Shown here: positions 35,985-44,771 of the stretch, piece after piece | Numbering within the stretch: position 1 is the stretch's first letter | Layout: each line of letters begins with the position of its first letter | Source of the DNA: Treponema putidum | GTDB taxonomy: Bacteria > Spirochaetota > Spirochaetia > Treponematales > Treponemataceae | Length of the DNA stretch: 64,000 nucleotides | NCBI RefSeq assembly: GCF_000755145.1 | Contig: NZ_CP009228.1 | Span: forward strand, 803,827-867,826 | Reading direction: 5' to 3' | The notes under the pieces: generated by a model | The model's database searches: none | What the model saw: only the letters and a program-made list of their open reading frames with translations | What the model was told of the DNA's origin: nothing | Position numbers and translations under genes: made by a program

Positions 35985-36590
35985 ATGAAAATAATAATAG
36001 TTGATGATGACTGCCTTGTAGTTTCTTCTTTAAAAACAATATTAACAGCAAACGGATTCGATATTATTGCAACCGGTTCCACAGGATGCGAAGCTGTTTC
36101 TCTTTTTAATGAATACAAACCGGATATTCTTTTAATGGATATAAGAATGGAAAATATGACCGGTATAGAAGCTAGCGAAAAAATCTTAGCTGAGCATAGC
36201 GATGCAAAAATACTATTGCTTACAACTTTTAACGATGAAGAATATATTACAAAAGCCATTAACTTCGGGTGTAAAGGTTATATATTAAAACAAAACATCA
36301 GCTCTCTTGTTCCTGCACTTAAGGCCGTCGACACCGGAAGCATTGTTTTCGATTCGGAGATAATATCAAAACTGCCTCAAACAAAACCGACACGCTCTCA
36401 ATTTTTAGGAGACTTAAATGATAGGGAAACGGATGTCTTAGAATTGGTTGCTGACGGACTTAATAATAAGGAAATAGCAAGCCGCCTTAGTTTAAGCGAA
36501 GGAACAGTCCGTAATTATGTTTCTTCAATACTCGAAAAATTGAATTTAAGAGACAGAACACAATTAGTAGTATATTATTATACAAAATAG
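35985..36590 (+). CDS. NarL/LuxR-type response regulator
   Basis: 201 residues: receiver domain with VDDD acidic pocket, phospho-acceptor Asp in LLMDIRM (about residue 53) and KG lysine (CKGYILK); C-terminal LuxR helix-turn-helix (LNDRETDVLELVADGLNNKEIA). Partner of the adjacent kinase. Targets are not visible; the following membrane protein gene, 11 bp away, is the nearest co-transcribed candidate. Confidence 0.93.
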   Translation: MKIIIVDDDCLVVSSLKTILTANGFDIIATGSTGCEAVSLFNEYKPDILLMDIRMENMTGIEASEKILAEHSDAKILLLTTFNDEEYITKAINFGCKGYILKQNISSLVPALKAVDTGSIVFDSEIISKLPQTKPTRSQFLGDLNDRETDVLELVADGLNNKEIASRLSLSEGTVRNYVSSILEKLNLRDRTQLVVYYYTK

Positions 36591-36601
36591 GAGGACATTG
36601 A

Positions 36602-37933
36602 TTGAAAAGAGAAAAAAGCAATAGTCAAAAATTTTTAGCTTGGTATACAAGAGTTATTCAAGAACAAAAAAAAGGTCTCTATGATTTTAATCAAAAAATA
36701 TATATCACAATTGTAAGTTTTGTAAATAATGACCTTTTAACTACGGCGGCAGCAGGAGCATATAATTTTTTAATGTCCGCTCTTCCTGTTTTTATTTTAA
36801 CATTAACTATTTTACTCCGTGTACTAAAACAAAGCCCGCAGCAAATAAAAGAAGCCCTAAGAGCGCTTTCAATTTTTCAAAACACGATTAATCTTGACAG
36901 ATTTTTTTATTTTTTATTGAACGTAAATAGCTTTTCTTTTTTTGAATTTATTGTTTTGATTTTTGTTTTATGGATGGCCAGACGGTTTTTTGCAACAATT
37001 CAGCATTCAATCAGAAAAGTATACCGTAAGAAAATAAAAATCACGCCGTTAAAAACCAGCCTAATAGTTATTTTAGGTGAAATAATTGTTGTCATCTTTC
37101 TTGTTTTTCTATTTATATTTTTAATAACGGGCTCTGCGGTATTTAGAAGTGATTTTGCTCAACCTGTTTTTTCAACTAGTCTATTCAGTCTTTTAAGGAA
37201 CCTGTTTAAATTTATTCCCGTCATTTTTATGCAATTGTTTGTGTGTTTGGTATATTATTTGATGCCGCCTATAAAACCGTCTTTTAAAACAGCTTTGCTT
37301 TCATCTGCAGCCTGCACACTATCTTATTATTTTGTAAAAATATTTTTTAGTTTTTTTAGATCTACAGCTAAATTTACATTAGTATACGGTCTTTTTACGA
37401 ATGTAATACTTGTCTTAATTCAAGTATGGTTTTTCTTTTTCTTTTTTGTATTTTTTGCACAGTTTATGTACGTAAACCAATTTTTTAATAGTTTTATAAT
37501 CTCGCAGCTGTACAGACTCCCGAAAGAAGATGCGCCCGGTTTTTTCAATCAGCTTTTAAGACATCTTTTTATTAGTCCGCCAAAAGAATACGGAAAACAA
37601 ACTATAGAAATAAAAGCAGGAGAAACTATTTTTAATTATGAAGATGAATCAAGTGAGATTTACTACATAATAGAAGGAACCGTAAGCGTTACAAGATTAA
37701 ACAAAATTTTACATTTCGGAAAAGGAGATTTATTTGGAGAATTTGCCTGTCTTTTAAACGGAAGAAGAACGGGTACGGCTATTGCTGTAACCGACTGCCG
37801 TTTGGCCGTTGTGCCCGAAAATGTTTTTTTAGAAGCAATTTCAGTGGATGGAAATCTTTCAAGACAGGCTTTAAAAATGTTGGCCGAATCATTAATAAAC
37901 CACCCCCCCGAAACCCTGCATCGGGGCTGTTGA
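36602..37933 (+). CDS. YihY/BrkB membrane protein fused to a cyclic-nucleotide-binding domain
   Basis: 443 residues. The first 310 form a six-helix YihY/BrkB protein (TTAAAGAYNFLMSALPVFILTL, YYLMPP). Residues about 335-430 form a cNMP-binding fold: YYIIEGTVSV, FGKGDLFGEFACLLNGRRTGTA, where GEFA...RRTGTA is the phosphate-binding cassette. TTG start after AGGAGG. It is third in the two-component operon. The domain suggests transport or membrane activity controlled by cAMP/cGMP, fitting the three cyclase genes in the window; the link is inference. A C7 run near the end gives the short tail NHPPETLHRGC. Confidence 0.85.
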   Translation: MKREKSNSQKFLAWYTRVIQEQKKGLYDFNQKIYITIVSFVNNDLLTTAAAGAYNFLMSALPVFILTLTILLRVLKQSPQQIKEALRALSIFQNTINLDRFFYFLLNVNSFSFFEFIVLIFVLWMARRFFATIQHSIRKVYRKKIKITPLKTSLIVILGEIIVVIFLVFLFIFLITGSAVFRSDFAQPVFSTSLFSLLRNLFKFIPVIFMQLFVCLVYYLMPPIKPSFKTALLSSAACTLSYYFVKIFFSFFRSTAKFTLVYGLFTNVILVLIQVWFFFFFFVFFAQFMYVNQFFNSFIISQLYRLPKEDAPGFFNQLLRHLFISPPKEYGKQTIEIKAGETIFNYEDESSEIYYIIEGTVSVTRLNKILHFGKGDLFGEFACLLNGRRTGTAIAVTDCRLAVVPENVFLEAISVDGNLSRQALKMLAESLINHPPETLHRGC

Positions 37934-37945
37934 TTTAACCATTTC

Positions 37946-39643
37946 CTATCTAAAATTATATTTAGTAACTATCGGCTTTCGCTTTTGAGTAACATCATTA
38001 AAGTATTCATAAACACTTATACCTAAAAACGAACCCATGATATTTACTATGTTCTTATATCCTTTACCTTTTAGAGCACAAAGTGCATTATAGCTTCTCT
38101 GACCTGAACGGCAATGTACATACACCGGCTTATCTTTCGGAATCTCGTTCATTCTTTCACGTAATTGACTCAAAGGAATATTTACGGCATTTATAATATG
38201 GCCTGCTTCAAATTCCTTAGGCTCACGGACATCAACTATAAAAGCATTGTTTTCTACAAGTTCTCGAACCATAGTTACGGGAATTTGTTTATATACACCG
38301 TTTAAAATATTTAAACCTACAAGAGCTGCATGATTAACAATATCCTTTGCAGTTCCGAACATCGGTGAATAGCAAAGCTCTAACTCTTTTAAGTCTTCCA
38401 AGGTTCCGCCCAACATAATAAATGAAGCTATAACATCTATACGCTTATCGACATTTCCTTTTCCTATTGCTTGAGCTCCCAAAATTTTACCGGAAGGCTT
38501 AGCAAAAATCAGTTTAAAGAAAAGGGGATGTACATTCGGCATTATACTTACCTTATCACCTGGGATAACATAGACGAAGTCATAGTTAATGCCTTGAGCC
38601 TGACAATCTTTTTCATTAAGGCCTGTGCATGCAGCATTATAATCAAAACATTGGATAACCGAAGAGCCGATGACTCCCGTATTTCTATGAGGAATACCGT
38701 ACATATCATCTGCTGCTGCTCTGGCCTGCCTCTGTGCAGGGCCTGCAAGAGTAAGCCTTGTCTTTTTGTTTGTTATAAAATGGCTGACTTCAATAGCATC
38801 CCCTACTGCATAAATACCATCTACACTTGTACGGTAATTATGATCTACTAAAATTGCTCCCGTATCTCCAAGTTTTACGCCTGCACTTTGGGCTAAAGTA
38901 ACTTCAGGGCGGACTCCCAAAGATAAAACAACAGCCCCTGCCTCAATTTTTTTACCGCTCTCAAGGACAATAAAACCGTCTCCTATTTCTTTTATCCCGT
39001 CACCCAAAATTAAGTTTACTCCCTTATCGTACAATTCTTTATGAAGAATCTGAGCCATATCATAATCGAATGGGGCCATAACTTGAGGAAGTTTTTCTAT
39101 AAGGAAAACATTTTTACCGGCAAGTTTAAAGTTTTCGGCAACCTCAATTCCAATAAACCCTGCACCTATAACCGCAATATCTTTTACATTATTAGCATTA
39201 ACATAATCATCAAGTTTTGTAATATCTACAACATTTCTCACTGTGAAGACATGAGGCTTATCGTATCCTGCTATTGAGCGCGGAACAACAGGAGCCGCTC
39301 CCGGAGACAGAACTAAAACATCATAAGTTTCATCAAACTCTTTACCGGTATTTAAGTCTTTTACCTTAACAATCTTTTTTGACGAATCAACTGCCAATAC
39401 CTCGTGCGAAGTCTTTGCAATAATATTATATTGCTTTTTAAACTTTTCAGGAGTCATCAAAACAAGATTTTCACTTTCGGGAACAATTCTACTTAAAAAA
39501 AACGGCAAAGCACAGTTTGAAAATGATACATTGGGACCTTTTTCAAACATAATAACTTCAGCATTTTCATCCAAGCGTCTAACTCTTGCAGCAACGGAAG
39601 CACCGCCTGCAACACCTCCTACAATCACAACCTTCTTTGCCAT
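37946..39643 (-). CDS. CoA-disulfide reductase/NADH oxidase with C-terminal rhodanese domain
   Basis: 565-residue flavoprotein. FAD motif VIVGGVAGGASVAARVRR; redox cysteine in FSNCALPF (about residue 43); NAD motif IGAGFIGIEVAENF; dimer domain; and from about residue 455 a rhodanese domain with active-site loop VHCRSGQRS. Such CoADR-RHD fusions reduce CoA disulfide, CoA persulfide or polysulfide with NAD(P)H. It suits an anaerobe living with sulfide. Monocistronic, convergent with the YihY fusion, 12 bp apart. Confidence 0.9.
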   Translation of the reverse strand: MAKKVVIVGGVAGGASVAARVRRLDENAEVIMFEKGPNVSFSNCALPFFLSRIVPESENLVLMTPEKFKKQYNIIAKTSHEVLAVDSSKKIVKVKDLNTGKEFDETYDVLVLSPGAAPVVPRSIAGYDKPHVFTVRNVVDITKLDDYVNANNVKDIAVIGAGFIGIEVAENFKLAGKNVFLIEKLPQVMAPFDYDMAQILHKELYDKGVNLILGDGIKEIGDGFIVLESGKKIEAGAVVLSLGVRPEVTLAQSAGVKLGDTGAILVDHNYRTSVDGIYAVGDAIEVSHFITNKKTRLTLAGPAQRQARAAADDMYGIPHRNTGVIGSSVIQCFDYNAACTGLNEKDCQAQGINYDFVYVIPGDKVSIMPNVHPLFFKLIFAKPSGKILGAQAIGKGNVDKRIDVIASFIMLGGTLEDLKELELCYSPMFGTAKDIVNHAALVGLNILNGVYKQIPVTMVRELVENNAFIVDVREPKEFEAGHIINAVNIPLSQLRERMNEIPKDKPVYVHCRSGQRSYNALCALKGKGYKNIVNIMGSFLGISVYEYFNDVTQKRKPIVTKYNFR

Positions 39644-39665
39644 AAATTACTCCTTAAAATAAAAT

Positions 39666-41743
39666 TTATCTTACATTTATTTTTTCAAATACTTTTTTAT
39701 AATACAAAGCAACACAATCATTTGGAAATATTTCCAAAACCTTATCAAAATATTTACTTGCAGCATTAACACCTTCAGTTGATAATAAATTTAAAGCCTT
39801 CTTCATATATTCTTGCGTGCTAAACTTTAAATTTTTAATTGAATCATCGTCATCATCATATACTTCATATAAAAAGCCATCTTTGTTTAACGTATTTTTA
39901 ATTTTCTGTATAGGCCTAATATAATGTTCGGGAATATTTTTCAGCGATTCATATATTTTATCGGATATAATAATACATGAACAATATTTTTTTGTAGATT
40001 CTTGTAAAACTTCTGCAACATGATAAGAATTGGAAATAATAATACTGTCCATACGTGCTGAATTTCCTATAGTGCCTAAAAGAATATCGCCCATGTCAAT
40101 ACCTATACCTATTCTTAGAGGAGAAGAATTAGGAACCGAAATGCTATTCCTTGTAAGAGCCTTTTGTATAGCTACTGCACAAGAAAGAGCTGAATCAGCC
40201 CCGTCAGGAAATAAAGCAAAAAAACCGTCCCCTAAATACTTAGTTATAACTCCGTTATATGTCCTTACAATCGGAGCAACCAATGCGAAATATTCATTCA
40301 ATAATTCAAAAACCTGATTCGGTTTTAATTTTTCTGAAGTATGAGTAAATGAGCGGATATCTATAGATAGAATAGGCATTGTAAGCTCTACATTATCTCC
40401 TAACTTAACATCGGTTATTGATTTTTTATGTAAAAACTCTACAATTTGATCCGGCACAAAACGAATAAGAGACTTATTTATAAGACTCATTTCAACACCC
40501 AAATCTTCTATTTTTTTTATTGAAGCGACATAATCATCCAAGACTTTTACAGACAAAATAATAACGGCAAAAACCGTTCCTATCTGAAGCATAAATTCCC
40601 CGGAGGTAATTCCCAGCGAAACCATTAAATCGTAAACACCGAATAAAAATAATACGGATGTTGCCGTAAATACCCATCCTGAAAATTCTTTCTTTTTCTT
40701 TAACCCGACAATTGCAACAACAATAATATAGACTACACAAAATACTGCAAAAACTTGATAGTAAATCAGTAAAAATACCGACACTTCAGGCGGAAGCACA
40801 ACGGTAGATATTGCATATAAAATAGATACCGACAATATAACTATGTAAGGAATTTTATACCTCAATTTTAAAGCCTTGCTTAAAAAAACGGTAAACAAAA
40901 TAATAGGTAGAGGAACGGTAATATACCTCATAATAAAATTAAATAACCATGGGGTATTAGGAAACAAAATAATAAAAATATGGGGATAAAAGAAAATTCC
41001 CCGCACAGCCAATACCATGGCTGTCAATGCAAACCAGATAACAAAAGATGCCTGTTTATGGAAAAAAGAAAGGATAAAGAAAAACAAAGCAACCGAAAAA
41101 GTTATAGCAAATATACTACCGTAAAAAATCAGGTCGCCTCTAAACATTATTCCAATTTGAGATGCCTCGCCTAAAATAATCGGACCTGAAATATATCCCC
41201 TATTATTAAAAAAATTGGAAACATTAATAATTATATTTGATGTTCCGTCTTTTAAGGGCCTAAATGCTATTTGGGAAGACCGTGTGCCGGGAGTTTCAGT
41301 TTCATTATTTATACCCGGCTGCCCCTGAGTATCAAGGTCTATTCCGTTTACCGCTATACTACAGCTTCCAAAAACTTGAGGAACTTGAATTGCATAAATT
41401 ACATTAGGGTCTAAACCTGAAAGTTCCAATCCATACGAACCATATCCATAATTGCGGCCAAGTTCCTTGCCGGAAAAATTACCGGGAACCTTAGAATAAA
41501 ATTCTTTAGAGCCGTTCTTCAAAGAATAAAAGTGATTCGGCGTATAATGGAAATCACCTTTTAAAGAAAAAAGAACAGCCTCTGATAAAGGCCGAGACGG
41601 AATATTAACCTTACCTTTTTTTACTTCCAAATCTATAATTTTTTGCTCATAAATAGGTGTAAGCAAATTAGTTAAATAGAGAAGAATAAATAAAAACAAA
41701 AAAGGTATAGACCCAAAAAATAATCTTTTTTTTCTATCGGCAT
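39666..41743 (-). CDS. Membrane class III cyclase, metal-site half (C1-like); start frameshifted
   Basis: Layout: membrane anchor, extracytoplasmic jelly-roll-like domain (7TMR-DISM type, about 45-195), seven hydrophobic segments (about 200-405), cyclase domain (about 435-610) and TPR-like tail. The cyclase domain keeps both metal aspartates (LSIDIRSF about 447, KYLGDGF about 489), but the transition-state Asn and Arg are replaced by His and Val in SNSYHVAEVL. A homodimer should be inactive; the next gene has the converse set. The natural ATG at 41743 (after GAGG, overlapping the upstream stop) leads into a frame break at the A6 run (+ strand 41698-41703); one extra base joins it to the long frame. 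Confidence 0.85.
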
Positions 41744-43611
41744 ACTCTTTTTACCTCATAGATTTTAAGCGGCTCATCCTTTCCTCTAAATCTTACCAAA
41801 CCGTTATATTTAAATACAACTTCATCGTTTAATAAATCAGACATATTCTTTTTAACAGCCTCGCTTATAAAAATATCTACTTCTTTTTTTAAAGCATAAA
41901 AATGGAGACGGGATGCAACATTAACAACATCGGATATAACGGTACCGTCCATCCTTTGTTCCTCTCCTATAGTTCCAAGCATGAGCCTTCCATAATGGAT
42001 TCCTACGGCAAGATTTATTTTAGGAAGCAGGTTTATCTGTCTATCCAAATTTTCACAATGAACAATATCCTTAATCTCAAGCATACATTTTATGACATCA
42101 TCTGCCGATCCATAAAAAAGAACCATTAAACCTTCAGGTAAATATTTATCAATAAATCCGTTATGGGTCTGAATAATGGGATTAATACTTGCCAAAGTAT
42201 CATTATAAATGTTAAGTAAGCTCAATCTTTCATTTTCCGTTTTTAAGCCCGTATAAACACTTAAATGAATAAAAGCTATATACATATCTTTTAAAACATT
42301 ATCGCCCAGTTTAATATCTACATGTTTTTTGCTTAAAAATTTCATAAATTCATTAGGAACAAATTTTGCCAGGGCCTTATTTGTAGCCTCGATCTGTTCC
42401 GTAATTCTTATAACTTTATCGGCACTTTCTCTAAAAGTACGCAAAATAACAATGGCCATAGGAATCAATAAAACTAAAACTCCTACATGAGACAGAAAAA
42501 AACCTTGGATAACCCTATTTGCAATCAAAATATCCCTTACACTTAAAATTAGAAAAATTGAAAAACCTATCAAAAAAAGGATAGCCGATGTATCTTTGCG
42601 TAAAGCAGCTTTTATAACAATTATTATATTATAAGCGGCAAACAATAAAACATAGATTTGAGCCGGCTGTAGCAGCTCAGCCGAAACTCTAATAGGAGCA
42701 AAAATATTTACAATAATATATAATATTGCAGGAATGCAAAGTATAGCCCAATACTTGCTTTTAGTTTTACTAAACAAGTTATGTACAAACAATGAAGTAA
42801 ACACAAGACCAAGAGAAAGCGTAGTATAGCCTATTTTAAAAAGAAGCTCGCCATTGATACTCGGCATTATGATAGTGAGTAAAAATTCATCATAACAGCA
42901 TATCCTTAAACAAAAATTTGCCGACAATAAACCGAAGTAAAGAGAATGTTTTTCTTTAGGATAAAAAATAAACAAAGAGATAAAAAAAGCGGCTGCCAGC
43001 AAAAGAATACCGGCCAATATGGTAAGAGTTAAAATGCTTGCATTTTTTTTATCTAAAAGGGTAGAAAAAAAACCGAACTCTATAGGCTTTAAAAATCCTG
43101 CCTTATTGTCATTAAAATTGGAAACATGAAATACTAATATTACCTCCTCCTTTCCTAAGGTCGGAAGAGGGATAAAAGCGGCATCCCAATCAAAGGTTTC
43201 TTGCTTATAGGAAGAGCCGGCAATACCGCTTCTATAAATTTCCTTACCGTCAAGATAAGCAATACAAGCGGAAGAAATTGTTGCTGTTTTTATTGCATAT
43301 ACGCCGTTCGAAGAAAGATTTTTTATTTTTAACGCATAAGTCCCGTATCCGTAAACGGAAAGCCTATCTTCATACCTATGCCAAGACTTATTTATGTTTT
43401 CAAACCGGCTATAGCCCGAAAAATCTTCTAAAGGATTTACAAACTTATTTGGAATAAAAATCCAATCTCCTTCAAGAACCTGTATATCTCCTACGGCGAT
43501 ATTTTCAGCATCAAAAACACCCTTTATAACCGATTGTGATACAAAATTATAAGATTCCGTACATGAAGCTAAAAAAAAGGCACAGATAAAAACTAGAAAA
43601 AACTTTTTCAC
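41734..43611 (-). CDS. Membrane class III cyclase, transition-state half (C2-like) lipoprotein
   Basis: 625 residues; same architecture as the downstream neighbour but with a lipoprotein signal (lipobox FLASC). The GTG start at 43611 has GGAG 8 bp upstream. In the cyclase domain both metal aspartates are lost: AFIHLSVY has His (about 448) and KYLPEGL has Glu (about 492). The transition-state pair is kept in DVVNVASRL (Asn about 564, Arg about 568), as are the purine-contact Lys and Thr. It therefore looks like the catalytic partner of the adjacent protein, or alternatively a regulatory pseudo-cyclase. Confidence 0.85.
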   Translation of the reverse strand: MKKFFLVFICAFFLASCTESYNFVSQSVIKGVFDAENIAVGDIQVLEGDWIFIPNKFVNPLEDFSGYSRFENINKSWHRYEDRLSVYGYGTYALKIKNLSSNGVYAIKTATISSACIAYLDGKEIYRSGIAGSSYKQETFDWDAAFIPLPTLGKEEVILVFHVSNFNDNKAGFLKPIEFGFFSTLLDKKNASILTLTILAGILLLAAAFFISLFIFYPKEKHSLYFGLLSANFCLRICCYDEFLLTIIMPSINGELLFKIGYTTLSLGLVFTSLFVHNLFSKTKSKYWAILCIPAILYIIVNIFAPIRVSAELLQPAQIYVLLFAAYNIIIVIKAALRKDTSAILFLIGFSIFLILSVRDILIANRVIQGFFLSHVGVLVLLIPMAIVILRTFRESADKVIRITEQIEATNKALAKFVPNEFMKFLSKKHVDIKLGDNVLKDMYIAFIHLSVYTGLKTENERLSLLNIYNDTLASINPIIQTHNGFIDKYLPEGLMVLFYGSADDVIKCMLEIKDIVHCENLDRQINLLPKINLAVGIHYGRLMLGTIGEEQRMDGTVISDVVNVASRLHFYALKKEVDIFISEAVKKNMSDLLNDEVVFKYNGLVRFRGKDEPLKIYEVKRVCR

Positions 43612-43635
43612 ACACTTAACTCCACAAGCGAGGAT

Positions 43636-43708
43636 CTTGTATACAAGAAACATATACGCAATAAAGAATTGCTTCGCAGTATGATACTCTAATACGGAAT
43701 ATTGTCAA
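43636..43708 (-). promoter_or_regulatory. Promoter of the paired cyclase operon with leader palindrome
   Basis: Minus strand: -35 TTGACA (43703-43708), 16-bp spacer, -10 TATCAT (43681-43686). A 12-bp perfect palindrome CTTGTATACAAG (43636-43647) lies in the leader, a candidate operator. Confidence 0.6.
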
Positions 43709-43716
43709 TAGGGGGA

Positions 43717-44267
43717 TTATTTATAAAAAGCTTCTTCAATGCGGCTGATTAAATCTTTTGAGGCTGCAAATTCCATTTCGGTATTATTATCAAGCTCCAC
43801 TTTTAATACAGCTTTCCCTTTATGAAGATTCTGCAACACATCTTTAACTTTTTCTTTTTTTATTATTGTAGAAACCCGTATATATCCTAAAGAAAGATTT
43901 CTATCGAGAGTATTAAGATCAAAAAGTTCTACAAGCTCTTTAGAATCTAAAATAAAATATGCTTTTAAAATAAAAGCATCGGCTTTAGTATGTAAGGTAA
44001 AATTAAAATAGGCATCCGAGACATATTCTCTTTGTCTCATTTGATAAGTAAAGTCGGCCATCACATGGCCGGCCATCATATGGCGAGCCATATGATGGCT
44101 TGAAATATCTTTTTCATTTTTTAATACCATTTTCCCCGGACGAATATAGTACTTCATATTACCGGATTCCATATACGCCGTTATAACCTTTTCCTTACCT
44201 GATGGAGCGGTCACACATGAAGAAAACAAAAATAAAAATGATATTAAAACAAAAAAGACTTTTTCAT
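43717..44267 (-). CDS. Hypothetical lipoprotein (start frameshifted)
   Basis: About 183-residue exported lipoprotein with lipobox FSSC; not recognised. The ATG at 44267 gives MKKSFLF and stops, but adding one T to the T6 run (44251-44256 on the + strand) gives MKKSFFVLISFLFLFSSC, an ideal signal. The alternative TTG at 44271 in the long frame lies next to the terminator of the preceding gene. A His/Met-rich stretch (HHMARHMMAGHVMADF) is encoded by a 28-bp inverted repeat at 44072-44099. The cyclase pair follows on the same strand after its own promoter. Confidence 0.6.
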
Positions 44268-44273
44268 ACAATT

Positions 44274-44308
44274 AAAAAACAGCCCCGCTATAAACATAGC
44301 AAGGCTGT
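44274..44308 (-). terminator. Terminator of the TRL lipoprotein gene
   Basis: Minus strand ACAGCCTTGCTAT / ATAGCGGGGCTGT stem with loop GTTT and a T6 run, 15 bp after the stop. Confidence 0.8.
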
Positions 44309-44323
44309 CAAGGCTATGATAGC

Positions 44324-44611
44324 TTATTCCCCTGTAACAACCGTAGTTACAACATAATAGGGAATAGCAGGGCTGGCAGGATAGTCAATTCTAATATCAA
44401 CAGTTCCTACTTTTGTAATACCGCCATTTTTTGCAGCCTGAGCAATTCCGCCTTCACCCTTTATAGGGAAAATAGCAAAGAAAGCCTGAGAAGCTTCACC
44501 TGTTTTTCGTCCTACAACACCTGAAGCACCGGCAACAGGCTTTACTGTTGAACATGATACAATTAAAAAAGCAGCAAATACAACAAACAAAACTAAAGCA
44601 ATCTTTTTCAT
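44324..44611 (-). CDS. TRL-family small lipoprotein
   Basis: 95 residues: signal with lipobox IVSC, then TGEASQAFFAIFPIKGEGGIAQAAKNGGITKVGTVD..., the TRL-like repeat motif, ending VVTGE. The family is widespread in treponemes and other Gram-negatives and has no known function. The promoter (TTGACA 44662-44667, 16 bp, TATAAT 44640-44645) and GGAGG are clear, so it is well expressed and monocistronic. Confidence 0.8.
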   Translation of the reverse strand: MKKIALVLFVVFAAFLIVSCSTVKPVAGASGVVGRKTGEASQAFFAIFPIKGEGGIAQAAKNGGITKVGTVDIRIDYPASPAIPYYVVTTVVTGE

Positions 44612-44639
44612 AATGAGCCTCCGAATTTGATATAGTTTT

Positions 44640-44667
44640 ATTATAATAGTTTTGTTAACTCTGTCAA
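44640..44667 (-). promoter_or_regulatory. Promoter of the TRL lipoprotein
   Basis: Consensus TTGACA and TATAAT with a 16-bp spacer on the minus strand. Confidence 0.75.
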
Positions 44668-44692
44668 GATTTATATCGTTTTTATTTTTTTA

Positions 44693-44721
44693 ATGACAAA
44701 TCGCAAAAGATATGCTAAAAT
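44693..44721 (+). promoter_or_regulatory. Promoter of the Eda-KdgK gene
   Basis: -35 ATGACA (44693-44698), 17-bp spacer, -10 TAAAAT (44716-44721). Confidence 0.5.
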
Positions 44722-44771
44722 ACTTCGGTATAGATTCTTAAATACAAAACAAATTTAGTAAGAGGCTTTTT

